Origin: Odontocerum albicorne
Taxonomy: Eukaryota; Arthropoda; Insecta; Trichoptera; Odontoceridae
Length of the DNA stretch: 64,000 bases
Assembly (NCBI GenBank): GCA_949825065.1
Contig: OX463849.1
Coordinates: forward strand, 3,968,001 to 4,032,000
Direction of reading: 5' to 3'
Below the pieces are notes generated by a model. The model had not been told where the DNA came from, did no database searches, and worked only from the letters and a program-made list of their open reading frames with translations. The first letter of the stretch is position 1. Every line of letters begins with the position of its first letter. The position numbers and the translations under genes are program-made. Positions 43,800-54,636 of this stretch are shown in pieces.

Positions 43800-45240
43800 T
43801 TATTTATTTTATTTTTATTTATTTATTTAACACTTTTATTGCAATACAATCTGGCGGGCTTATTGCCAGGCGGCAATCTCTTCCAACCAACCAGATAAAA
43901 GTAAATGAAGCAAGTTACGTGGTCGCATAAATCATTCAAATGACTATCGATCCCCACGAAATCCATAAACATATATGTGAGAACATGCCCACAAACCCCA
44001 CAAAGACGGACAATCACCCGAACATCATTTTTCATATAAAGTGAGATATCATCAAACAAAAGGAAAGGAAAGGATGGTGGAGAGGAAAGGAAAAGAAAAA
44101 TCAGGAATGAAACACGTTATTTTACTGACTAGAAATTAAGAGTTTTTTCAGTCGCTTCTTAAAGCATGCCAAGGACGGAGCGAGTCTTATATTGGTTTGT
44201 AACTGATTCCAGAGTCTCACTGCATGGACAGTAAAGGACGACGTAAAGAAAGAGGAGCGGTGAACTGGAAAGGTCAATAAACAATCTCTGTTTGAGCGTA
44301 GCGCTAATCCATGATTGGAAAGACGCTGAAAATTTTCGGCGAGATAAGAGGGTGCGGCGGGACAGTTAAGGATATTATACAATAGAGACAGTATGTGAAT
44401 TTGGCGTCTATTTCTAACATTCAACCAGTTCAATGCCTTCTGGTATGAAGTTATATGATCGTACTTTCGTAGGTTGAAAATAAATCTTAGGCATACATTT
44501 TGAAGACGTTGTAATTTGTCCAGCTGTTCCTCTGTAACATCCAAGTAACATACGTCCGCATAGTCCAGAATCGGAAAGAGCAGAGATTGTACGAGTAAAA
44601 TTTTGGTTTTAGTTGGTAGGAATCTTTGCAACACCTTAAGGGAATGAAGGCTGAAGAAGATCCTTTGGCTTACCTCATTTATTTGATCTCGCCATGAGAG
44701 GGTGTTATCTATTAGCACTCCTAGGTTTTTAACAGTTTTATGTAATGGTATAATAGAGCCATCAAGTAATATTGGAGGAAGTAAGTCAGTGTTGAATTTA
44801 CCGAGAAGCTGAGGGCTGCCAATGAGGATCGCTTGAGACCTCTTAGGATTGATGAGTAAGCCATGCTCCCCAGTCCACTCCGAGATCGATTGAAGGTCCG
44901 TATTTAAATTGTTCAAAGCCGCGTGAAAGAAATTTGGATCAAAATGAATATATATCTGCAGGTCATCCGCATACAGATGATAAGAACATTTAAGAGAAGA
45001 TGTTATTGGGTTGATGAATATAGAAAAAAGGAGTGGAGAGAGAATTCCACCTTGGGGAACGCCTGCAGAGAGATCAGTCCATTCAGATATACGCTCTTAT
45101 TATATGATCCTTGTAAAAAAAAATTAACAACAGAGTGGCTATATTGATAAATTGAAAAAAAATATTTCATTGCATCACCTTTTTTTATAAGCTTGGGCCG
45201 AAATTTTTTATACCTTCCTACGTATGTTATCATGGTTATA
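43800..45240 (-). mobile_element. LINE-A, longest copy (jockey/CR1-like)
   Basis: Reads on the minus strand from about 45233 (KKFRPKLIKKGDAMKYFFSI, HSVVNF) through one frameshift near 45095, then LSAGVPQGGILSPLLFSIFI, SYHLYADDLQIYIHFDP and on to the C-terminus LKKLLISSQ. The 3' UTR, hairpin ATTGCC-AGGC-GGCAAT as read on plus (43862-43877) and an (AAAT)n end follow. The endonuclease and N-terminal RT are missing (5' truncation). Confidence 0.92.
44122..45100 (-). pseudogene. Reverse transcriptase of LINE-A, C-terminal part
   Basis: About 325 codons are open from GVPQGGILSP (RT motif region 4) and YADDLQI (catalytic YADD) to the stop after LLISSQ. The thumb region VKNLGVLIDNTLSWRDQINE, SLHSLKVLQRFLPTKTKILL and the post-RT region LRKYDHITSYQKALNWLNVR are conserved with the copies at 28378 and 35813. 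The catalytic Asp pair is intact. A frameshift immediately upstream separates it from QGSYNKSVYLNG, which reads in another frame. This enzyme copies element RNA at a nicked target; the copy is not full length. Confidence 0.88.
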
Positions 45241-45527
45241 AATCGTTAGCAATATGTATATACATGAAAAGTCAAATTAACTGGGGTCACGATAAATGTC
45301 AGGCAAAACACCCAGATTCATATAATTTGAGAGTCCATTAGAAATTTCTTGTTTTTTTTTTCATATTTAACATTAAAAATATATATTTTATACACTTTTC
45401 ATGTAAAGTAATAATTATTGAATAAAAAAAAAATTATCGTTTTACAAATATTCACGTACATGTACCGTATATCCAAAGCCAAACCATTAAAGGATTATTC
45501 TGTTTCCGTTCCCCGACCAAAAGAATA
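45241..45527. other. AT-rich spacer
   Basis: Nothing recognised. Confidence 0.5.
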
Positions 45528-45840
45528 TTAATCAAGTCTCTGGGTATTGATATCTTCGAGTACACATATATGTTTTTGTACATAAACTACAATATCATTA
45601 ATGCATGAGAAGATATCTTATACAAAAGAAGGACTAATCAAGTCTCTGGGTATTGATGTCTTCGAGTACACATATATGTTTTTGTACATAAACTACAATA
45701 GCATTAATGCATGAGAAATTATCTTATAGAAGGACTAATCAAGTCTCTGGGTATTGATATCTTCGAGTACACATATATGTTTTTGTACATAAACTACAAT
45801 AGCATTAATGCATGAGAAGATATCTTAAAGAAGGACTATT
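45528..45840. repeat. ~105-bp tandem repeat, 3 copies
   Basis: AATCAAGTCTCTGGGTATTG, CTTCGAGTACACATATATGT and GCATTAATGCATGAGAA recur at 45528, 45637 and 45735. Confidence 0.97.
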
Positions 45841-45869
45841 AAAAAATAAATTTTCTAATAGGAACGTTC

Positions 45870-48624
45870 TCCTAATACAGGGATGGCGAACCTATGGCAC
45901 GCGTGCCACAGGTGGCACGCGAGACGATTTTGCGTGGCACGCGAATGAGGAGAAAAAATAAAAGTGTATAAGAAAAAATAAAAAAAGTTATAGAAATAGT
46001 ATTAAAAAAATATTTAAATAGCGACGTGTATTTTCTTCGTTCATAAATAATTTCAGAAACGAAGGATATGACGACATTCATGCATAAATAAATCGCATTG
46101 TTTAATGCTTCCCGCGCGGTGCTAGTCCCTTGAGGTGTATTTTTTTTTTGTAATGAACTTCGCTCCCGGCACGAGCCGTTCCGAACTGTTTGATTTATCC
46201 ACGACATACGTCGCACTGCGCGCTCTCGATGCGCATTAGATCATCAGCTCTCCTGTGGTTTAGGTGTATAATTGCTACTCTTGTGGATGAATATGATTTA
46301 TCGACAATTTAAATTCGACGATTTGATGTTTCAGTGACAGAATAACTCTTTACCTGATCGGAGCAGTTTTGTTATCAATTTGTGCTATAAAAACAATCTA
46401 ACTAATACAGAAACAAACTGTTTATTGGCACCCACAAAGATGGCTGTACCATATAAGAAACAAAAACTTGGTGAAGCCAGCAGTAAAAATTCTGGCAGAC
46501 AATTTCAAAATTGGTGGACTGAAATGTACGGTGTAATTGAAAGAAGTGACAAAACAATATGTGTTATATGTTCTGTGTCAGTGGTATCTAGAACATCATC
46601 TGTAAAAAGACACTATGAAACAATTCATAAGGAACTTCTTGGCAAAAGCAGAGATGAACAAAAAGAATATATTTTAAGAGCAATCAAAAACAAAAATCTA
46701 CAATCGAGTGCTTTAAATAAGTTTGTTAATAGTAATTCCAATTATGTTGCTGCTAGCTTTGAAATAGCCAAAATAATTGCCAAAAATGGAAAACCATTCA
46801 GCGATGGAGACTACATCAAGAATGCATTTTTAGAATGCGCACCATTTCTTTTTGAGGATTTTGGAAATAAAGAAAAAATATTCGAACGAATAAAAGAATT
46901 GCCTATCGCTCGAAATACAATAAAAGACAGAATCTTGAAGATGGGTAAAAATGTAACATATCAACAAAAAACAGATATAAAATTATGTGATTGGATTTTT
47001 ATTTGTCTTGATGAAAGCACTGATGTCACTCTCTCGGCTCGATTAGCTATTTTTGTTCGATATTTTGTTGGCAATAAAATAATGGAAGAATTAATAAGTT
47101 TGGTATCTTTACCAGAAACTACTAAAGGCACAGATGTTTGCAAAGCAGTTGTAGAGGCTCTTTCTAGAGCAGAAATAAATTTGTCGAAAATCGTTTCAGT
47201 AAGTACAGATGGTGCACCCAGTATGATTGGCCAAACAGCAGGATTCGTCAATTTATTTACAAAGTTTGTTGGCCATCCACTGTTAGCATTTCATTGTATA
47301 ATACACCAGGAAGCGCTGTGTGCAAAGGATGGTCTTAAATCTTTTGAAGATGTGATGAAACTTGTGACTAAGATAGTCAATTATATTGCTGCGCATCCTT
47401 TATGCAAAAGAAAATTTGAATCATTATTAAATGAGGTCAATTCGATGTATAATGGATTAACGATGTATAATAACGTTCGTTGGCTTAGTCGCGGCAAAGT
47501 ACTTCAGCGTTTCGTCGAGTGCTTTGATGAAATTTATATGTTTTTAAGTAACCAGAAAATAATTCAGTATGAAGAATTATCAGATGTTGAGTGGATTTCG
47601 AGATTGATGTTCTTTACTGATTTTTGCTCCCATTTGAATGATCTAAATATAAAATTACAAGGCCGTGGCAAAATAATTACTGTTATATTTGATAATATAA
47701 AAGCATTTGAAGCTAAGTTACAAAAATTTCAGCGTGATATAATGACCAGAAATTTTAAGTACTTTCCCAACCTAAAAAAATACATGATGGATCTGGAAAT
47801 CCATGAAAAGCCAGACGTAGGAAAATTAATAGAATCATTTGAAAATGCTTTAGACGCAACAATAGAACAATTTTCAAAAAGGTTTGTTCAGTTTCGACAA
47901 CTTGAAGAAACTACAAAATTTATTGCCCATCCAGACACATATAAGTATCAACAATTAAACTTAACAATGTTTGAATACATGGAATTAGATGATTTTGAAA
48001 TGGAATTGGTAGATTTTCAGTCGAGTTCGATATGGACACAAAAATTTAAAGACTTAAGAATTGTTTTGGAAGAAATTGAGCGAGATCGATTCGTTGGACC
48101 AGTCCAGAGGAATGCCGAAAATGAAGTACTTACAACTTGGCAATCCATCCCGGAAACTTTTTCTTGTCTTAAAAAAATAGCAATGGGCATATTAACAATT
48201 TTTTCGTCGACGTATTCCTGTGAATCATTATTTTCTTCAATGAACTTTATTAAATCAGACATAAGAAGTAGACTTACAGACGAAAGTACTACTGCTTGTA
48301 TTTTATTAAAAGCTACCAGCTATGAACCCGATATAAAATATTTGGCATCTAGCATCCAACAACAAAAATCTCACTAATAAGTTTTGAGGTTCACAATTTT
48401 TTTCAAGTCTATTTTTTTATTTATTTCTCTTAGTTCGCCATTAATAAGTACTTAATTATTTTCCTCGGTGTATTAATTTTTGTTTTTATTAAAAATCTGA
48501 AGTTACACAAACATTTGATGCATTTTTATTTCCATGGCATGTGGCACGCGACATATTATTTTATTGAAAAAAAAAAATTTTTTGGCACTCAGTCTCAAAA
48601 AGGTTCGCCATCCCTGTCCTAATA
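45870..48624 (+). mobile_element. Apparently intact autonomous hAT transposon with target duplication
   Basis: The element proper is 45878-48616 (2739 bp). Perfect 16-bp inverted ends CAGGGATGGCGAACCT and AGGTTCGCCATCCCTG are flanked by a perfect 8-bp duplication TCCTAATA (45870-45877 and 48617-48624). Subterminal GTGGCACGCG motifs occur at 45911 and 45935 and again near 48541; hAT transposases often bind such repeats. A single long transposase frame lies between. The related deletion derivative at 9279-10649 shares ends and subterminal motif. Confidence 0.95.
46440..48377 (+). CDS. hAT-family transposase (GTF2IRD2/ZBED-like lineage)
   Basis: Cut-and-paste transposase of 645 residues with no stop or frameshift. 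Start chosen at ATG 46440 (MAVPYKKQKL), the first ATG of the frame; an upstream non-ATG extension is unlikely. Residues ~25-65 form a BED-type zinc finger: WW, C41-x2-C44, H58 and H63. Catalytic-core landmarks: D191 in CLDESTDVT, D257 in STDGAPSM, the C286-x2-H289 motif (AFHCIIH) and the RWLSRG motif. The C-terminal dimerisation region has PETFSCLKKIAMGILTIFSS, CESLFSSMNFIKSDIRSRLT. Overall order and length fit hAT transposases related to the domesticated vertebrate genes GTF2IRD2, EPM2AIP1 and FAM200. Base composition matches the surroundings. All residues I can judge are present, so it may be active; a domesticated host gene is unlikely given the fresh terminal repeats. Confidence 0.93.
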   Translation: MAVPYKKQKLGEASSKNSGRQFQNWWTEMYGVIERSDKTICVICSVSVVSRTSSVKRHYETIHKELLGKSRDEQKEYILRAIKNKNLQSSALNKFVNSNSNYVAASFEIAKIIAKNGKPFSDGDYIKNAFLECAPFLFEDFGNKEKIFERIKELPIARNTIKDRILKMGKNVTYQQKTDIKLCDWIFICLDESTDVTLSARLAIFVRYFVGNKIMEELISLVSLPETTKGTDVCKAVVEALSRAEINLSKIVSVSTDGAPSMIGQTAGFVNLFTKFVGHPLLAFHCIIHQEALCAKDGLKSFEDVMKLVTKIVNYIAAHPLCKRKFESLLNEVNSMYNGLTMYNNVRWLSRGKVLQRFVECFDEIYMFLSNQKIIQYEELSDVEWISRLMFFTDFCSHLNDLNIKLQGRGKIITVIFDNIKAFEAKLQKFQRDIMTRNFKYFPNLKKYMMDLEIHEKPDVGKLIESFENALDATIEQFSKRFVQFRQLEETTKFIAHPDTYKYQQLNLTMFEYMELDDFEMELVDFQSSSIWTQKFKDLRIVLEEIERDRFVGPVQRNAENEVLTTWQSIPETFSCLKKIAMGILTIFSSTYSCESLFSSMNFIKSDIRSRLTDESTTACILLKATSYEPDIKYLASSIQQQKSH

Positions 48625-48625
48625 A

Positions 48626-49385
48626 ATAATGGCGCAATAAGAACTGCAATTTGTAATTTAAATTAGGTATGTGCTGCAATCGTGTACCGATTTATGATTA
48701 ATTTATAAATCATGTAAATGATGTAAGTCCATTATAAATGTTATGCGTTTAACAACTAAAAAATGGCGGTAAATAAAAAAATATAGTTGTTGCGCCACCT
48801 TATGAAATAGGTACGTAATATAGGGTGTCGCAATCAGAACTTCAATTAAAAATTTAAATTAAGTTCTGCAATCATGTACCACTGCATGACTAATTTGTAA
48901 GTTATAAAAATGATGTTTGTCTATTATAAATAGTATACGTTTGACAACTAAAAAAATGAAGGTAAATTTAAAATTGCAGTTCTTGTTGCACAGCCCTATT
49001 AAAAAAATTGGGGGCTCGCAACGAGGAATCCAATTTTAAATTTAAATTAAGTTGAGCAATCATGGACTATTGCACTACTAATTTATAAGTTATACAAATG
49101 ACGCATGTGTTTTATAAATATTATACGTTTGACAAATCAAAAAATTGGAAATTTAAAATTGTAGTTCTTGTTGCGGCAGCCTATGAAATAATACCTATAG
49201 GGTAGCATAACGAGAACTCCAATTTTAAATTTTAATTAAGTTATGCAAATGTGTACCGCTGCATAATTAATTTACAAATTATGTAAATGATATATGTTAA
49301 TTACAAATATTATACGTTTGACAACTACAAAATGATGGCAAAGTTGAAATTGCAGTTTTTGTTGCGCCTTCCCATATCCTACCTA
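48626..49385. repeat. ~183-bp tandem repeat, 4 copies
   Basis: Each unit has AACTGCAATTTNTAATTTAAATT, GCAATCATGTACC, TAATTTATAAGTTATA, TTATACGTTTGACAACTAAA and TTGTTGCG blocks, at 48640, 48830, 49020 and 49200. It begins immediately beyond the hAT right-hand target duplication. Confidence 0.9.
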
Positions 49386-49439
49386 ATTAATGATTGGTAA
49401 GCTGTGTGTGGATTATTTTTCTATATATCAAATTCAATT

Positions 49440-49815
49440 GCAAAATTTTAATTCGAAGATGCATATAACTCCATACTGTTCAAATGTTGTAGAAATGCGT
49501 GCATGTAGAAGAAAACAAGGGGTGACTGTGTTTTGTAGAATACTGAATGAAGTGATAAGTGTTGAATGTGAACTTAATGTTGATGTGTTAAGTTAGATGA
49601 AGGAGAGCAATCCGAGATGGTTTGAACACGTGGAACGAATGAATGAAGAAATACTAAAAAAACAAATATACAGCGCAAATGTAAGTGGAAGGCGTGGTGG
49701 AAGACGATCAAGGAAAGTATGGTTGGATCGAGTGAATTATATTTTGAAAGAAGGAAATGGAAAAGTCACAGGAATCTTGAAATTGTCATATTCAAACGTA
49801 AAACATTACATCAAA
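49440..49815 (+). pseudogene. RTE-like LINE fragment, copy B4
   Basis: Encodes MRACRRKQGVTVFCRILNEV-like, NPRWFEHVERMNEEILKKQI, YSANVSGRRGGRRSRKVWLD and RVNYILKEGNGKVTGI. This copy keeps the longest open piece of family B (75 codons at 49597-49824). Only the C-terminal tail is present. Confidence 0.78.
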
Positions 49816-50745
49816 TTCTCGTGAACGTTACATCGTTACAAACGTTACATCAAATTCTCGTGAACAGTATTTTTAGGACCTCAGATATCTTTTGTGACGT
49901 AGAACTCTGGTTATTCTCAACTGAACTGTTGATTTGCTCGCCATCAGCAGTAATCAACGTTCCACGACGGATACCATAACGAAATCTTTCAAACTACACT
50001 TGACACACTCCATTGTTAACTGTACTGTCGTCATTCTCTGTAAATGTTTTTTTTTGGTTACTTTCGAATTTTTTTAACTAGAAAATAAAAACATCAAGCA
50101 CTGAATAAAAAACTTATTTTAGTTTCATCTACAAAATGATGCCAAATAACCGCGAAAACAATTTAGTTAAAGAATAACTGACAAAATGCGATAAACAATA
50201 ATCTTTCACAATAATATACATTCAGCCTGTTAGAAATGAAGTGAGTAAAGAAGATTTTGTTCTAGTGACATCTATCTAAGAAATATGTTACTACTTTTCG
50301 GATGACATAATATATTCGAAACATTCACAAGTCGGAATATGACAATAGCAAAAGCGACATTGTCGCCTCGCGTATAAATAAATATTCAATTCAATCTAAA
50401 GGCAGTGATTAATATTCAGGACAATACTTTGGGTCGAAAAATATGCGAGTTTCTCCAGTATTGAGTTTTAAACAATTTTTCTCCGTTTTAAGGTAAACAA
50501 AATTAGCATAGATATAGATGCCGTGAGGGAAAAAAGAGTCGAGTGTCAATGAAAATCTTTTGATATGTAAATACGAGGTTACTTTCGTTGTAAAATCCTT
50601 TAAATTGAATCACATGCCTTTTTCTGTGAGATGAGAAAATTGGAGATTTAATGTTCAACATTTCATGTTATTATTAACTGTTATCGTTTTTAAAATTCAT
50701 ATTTAACATACATTGATTTATGTGTTAAAGATCACCATTGGTCGA
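49816..50745. other. Spacer, nothing recognised
   Basis: ACATCAAATTCTCGTGAAC is repeated at 49807 and 49847. Otherwise AT-rich without signal. Confidence 0.45.
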
Positions 50746-50914
50746 TGGGTGGTATACAAATGTTGAGTGGGAATGTGTGTGGGTTGCTGTATGCAAAATA
50801 AATGGAAGTGTAGACGGAACGTGAAGATAAATTACAAATTTTTTAGAAGTAAATTGTATGAGAGATGCGAGAGGAAAATTTTGAGAATGAATTGTGGGAT
50901 ATTTAAAGTCACGG

Positions 50915-51455
50915 TAATAGAAATGTCATGGTAATAGAAAAGTCATGGCGATAGAAAAGTCACGGTGATAGAAAAGTCATGGTGATAGAAAAGTCATGGC
51001 GGTAGAAAAGTCATGGTGATAGAAAAGTCATGGTGATAGAAAAGCCATGGAATAGAAAAGTCATGGTGGTAGAAAAGTCATGAAGATAGAAAAGTCATGG
51101 TGATAGAAAAGTCATGGTGAAAGAAAAGTCAAGGTGATAGAAAAGTGATGGTGATAGAAAAGTCATGGTAATAGAAAAGTCATGGTGATAGAAAATTCAT
51201 GGCGATAGAAAAGTCATGGTGATAGAAAAGTCATGACGATAGAAAATTCATGGTGATAGAAAAGTCAAGGTGATAGAAAGTCCTGGTGAAAGAAAAGTCC
51301 TGGTGATAGTAAAGTCCTGGTGATAGTAAAGTCATGGTGATAGAAAATTCCTGGTGATAGAAAAGTCCTGGTGATAGAAAAGTCCTGGTGATAGAAAAGT
51401 CATGGTGATAGAAAAGTCATGGTGATAGAAAAGTTATGGTGATAGAAAAGCATGG
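50915..51455. repeat. 17-bp minisatellite, ~31 units
   Basis: Unit TCATGGTGATAGAAAAG with variants (GGCGATAG, CCTGGTGA). LINE-like sequence lies to the right and possibly to the left, so it seems to have grown within or beside LINE copy B5. Confidence 0.98.
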
Positions 51456-51464
51456 AAGTAAAAA

Positions 51465-52260
51465 TAAATGCGATATATGGGTAAACAATGACAGTTTGGA
51501 GCAAGTTGTGGAGTGCTACTATTTGGAAAGTATTTTCTCAGGAAGAGGTACGAGATACATTAAACATCGTGTGGTGATAGAAAACACAGTCAATGAGGCC
51601 CTTTAACTCATGTACTCGAACCGGACTGTTTAAAATTTGTTTAAAATACTCGAACCGGACTGTTTAAAGATGTTAGTGAATAAAAATATTTAAGTAAGAA
51701 CTTAGTTAGATGTATGGGAATAAATCATGGACGTAAAAAAATACATATAGGAGCCAAATAAATGCTGCAGAATGTTTGCACCGAGATAAATACATAGCGT
51801 GACAATGTATGACCATACGGAATGAAAAGATAGTATTTGGTGCCAAATTTTATGTACGGGAGTGAAACGCGGATGTGGAAAATGACTGATGAGAGCCGAA
51901 TAAATGCTGTAAAATGAGTGCATTGAGAAAAATACACGGGGGGACAATGTATGAAATTACGGAATCCAGTGATTAGGGATGACTACGAACTAAAGACTGA
52001 TGTGTTGAATGAGGTGTTGAAGATCACTTTGAGTACGTGAAACGAATGAATGAATGAATTACCTAATAATATAAATAAACAGTGTAAATGTGAGTGGAAA
52101 GTGTGTTAGAGGAAAAGATAAGAAAGTAAAGTTAGATCAAATTAATAATATTTTGGAAGAAGGAAATGTAGACGGTCAAACAAATTATTTGAGTTTTATG
52201 AGAAAGTATATGGATGCAGGAGAAGTGAAAGATGTAACATATGTCGCGAAAGGAAAGTCT
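51465..52260 (+). pseudogene. RTE-like LINE fragment, copy B5
   Basis: Begins NDSLEQVVECYYLESIFSGR, VVIENTVNEA, the segment upstream of the tail seen in other family-B copies. It continues with two partly duplicated stretches around CGGAATGAAAAGA and CGGAATCCAGTGATTAGGGA, then VSGKCVRGKDKKVKLDQINN, ILEEGNV and MRKYMDAGEVKDV. It is the most 5'-extended copy of family B here but heavily broken. Confidence 0.7.
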
Positions 52261-52309
52261 GACGTTCCGTCCTCATGGTATGCATGTGCCATTAATCTTT
52301 TTTAATTTA

Positions 52310-52925
52310 ATTTTAGTAAATTATTGCTAAATTAATCAACATCAACTTTGCTATTTTAAAAAAAAAGTAAGTTTTGATTCTGTTTTTAATCATAGATGCG
52401 TGCGATAAACAGTCTCTCGTATTAATAAAATTTGATAAAACTAAACAAGAAGTAAACTGCATCTGTTGAAATGGTGTGTTATATTTATTTTTGTATACAT
52501 CAAAGATGGAAAACTAGATACCTACCCAGTTTTGTATACAAATAATGTTTGGTGTGAGCTCGTTATATCGGCTAGCCACCTCATCATTATGTCAACCTAA
52601 ATATTCTGGTCCATTGGGTCAGAGGTTCTTTAATGGTTTCTGAATCGAAATTCAATCGATTTGAACTGGAGATGGCAGCTGGTAAAAAGGTCTGTAACAA
52701 GGCCGTCTAGTACGTCACTCCAAGCTCCCCTTTAGCTAATAGAAGTTATTCAAAATATTTTAAGGTTTTTAAGAAACCGGTAACATTTTAACGTTATTTT
52801 GGATCCCTCAACTTGGGGTCTTGATACCCATGACAGAAGAGAAGAAAAGGCATGGCAAAGGGTGCTTTGTAGGGACTACGACTGATCTGGAGAAACAGAC
52901 ATATCTCTCGAGAAGTTAAAATAAG
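52310..52925. other. Spacer, nothing recognised
   Basis: No coding region or repeat structure that I can support. Confidence 0.45.
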
Positions 52926-52929
52926 TCTT

Positions 52930-54115
52930 TTTACACTAATTTTAATCTCCGGAAACTCTTATTTAACGGGATAGACAAAATAAGAGTAATTAGCAACAGT
53001 GGTGTGTATAAACTTTTATGTGCTGACTATGATAATTTATATATAGAAAAGACAGGAAGATCATTTGAAAAGAGATTTCATGAACACAAATCCGCCTTAA
53101 TAAATCCTTTAATTTATTTAATGGCGTGCCGACTTCAATAAAAGTAAAGGTAGGAAAACCATTTAGACAGTCGATCGGAGCGTGGTTGTTATTGCGACAG
53201 GATTTTGAGTACTTGGGCTTTCAGGATGAATGACGAGTGGAAAGGATTTATGTGAGCTCGTGACTGTGGGTCTCTTCTTGTTGTTTTAATTTTGGTTGTT
53301 TTTGTATTTGTGTTTCTGTGTGTTTTTCTTTTTTTCTTCTTTTTTTTTTTGTTTTGAATTTGTTTTGATTTTTATTCTTATGATTGTGTGCGGTATATTG
53401 TGGGATGAATACTTTTGGTCTTTCTGGAGTGATAATGTGTGAGGAGTTGAGTTTCGCTAGATGTTTCCAGTTGTAGTTGAGTGTCACTGTTTGTCAGGTT
53501 GATGAGAGCGTGCAACGGGGTTTTTTTGTGTAATCAAAAATCGGAAAGAAGTATCGATTTATTTTTTCATGCTTAATATCCTCAGTGAGATACAGGCAAA
53601 AGCCTAGTTTACTGGGGATACGACAAATGAAAGGCAACAAACCCAGATCCATTAAAAATATATATGTCCAAATCAAATGACCTGTGGTTTTTTCTCAAAT
53701 TGTGTATATTTCTTGTCATGTGTAATAATAAATAAATAAAAAATATTAAATGGCTAATCATTGTCACCGTGAAAATCATACATTTTCTATTGATGATGCC
53801 AAATTCTTACATATCAGTAGTAATGGAAATAAATTGGACAGATTAGAGGCCCTAGAAATTTCTAAGTCAGTGCATAGAGGTAAAGATCTAGCAAACACAT
53901 ATATTCCCACAATCTCGCTGATGTTGTCTCCTGCCTTTCTCCATCCATAATCCCCAGCCCGAATGTTTACCGTTAGAAGTGTGTATGTTGGTACTAGTCC
54001 GAACATAATTCAGTCTTGTTTCCGCTCCCCTGATGCTGATGGGAAAGCCTTGAAACTGGTTGGGTTATACCGTTACATAAAGTGGAATAAATAGTGTTTG
54101 ATAACACAAATTACA
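52930..54115 (+). mobile_element. Penelope-like element fragment, copy P3, split by repeat X
   Basis: 52930-53117 encodes GVYKLLCADYDNLYIEKTGR, SFEKRFHEHKSALINPLIY. The YIG motif has decayed to YIE. After the family-X insert, 53750-53945 continues with NHCHRENHTFSIDDAKFLHI, SSNGNKLDRLEALEISKSV, then the 3' non-coding end (TTGAAACTGGTTGGGTTATAC, GTGTTTGATAACACAAATTA). The split falls exactly inside the domain. Confidence 0.85.
53118..53745 (+). repeat. Interspersed repeat, family X, copy 2 (nested in Penelope copy P3)
   Basis: Runs from ATGGCGTGCCGACTT to TAATAATAAATAAATAAA and is highly similar to 18590-19205 (inverted). The A/T-rich target makes the duplication hard to define (ATTTAATGG versus ATTAAATGG). 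Confidence 0.85.
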
Positions 54116-54119
54116 ATGA

Positions 54120-54630
54120 AAACATGACTTATGCCTCAGAAACTTGAACAGTACAGATCATATAAATACCAAGGATAGATTCCTTCAAAATGTGACTTTG
54201 GAGGCTCAGCGGAAGTGGAATATCGCGTAGTCGTAACGTTGAAGACTCATGAGTATTGACAACCTCTTTCCAGTATAAGTGATATCTTACTCTGTGTAAT
54301 ATTTTTTGAAATAAGCTTCGTTTGATCACTCTATCAGATGGATACTCAGTCTATGACCCTTCTGCAATTGCCACTATCAGAATTGATCAGCAAATACTAT
54401 CACTGTCTCACAAAATCCTACGAATTACTTATTCTCTATGCGAAATCTCTCTCTCTTAAACCAATGTATCGTTATGTAGATTTAGTAGTTGTGTTGTATA
54501 CTTACGATATGCGTGCGCCTGCGTAACACTGCGCGTGCGCGTGATTATCAACTTCGCAATCAACAAATGCCATCACCATCAACTAATAGTGAATGAGGCA
54601 CTCATATTTATATACCATAGCTTAGACTCA
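54120..54630. other. Spacer with a short GC-rich alternating tract
   Basis: ATGCGTGCGCCTGCGTAACA and GCGCGTGCGCGTGATT at 54508-54545 form a purine-pyrimidine alternating run. No gene seen. Confidence 0.5.
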
Positions 54631-54636
54631 AAATTG

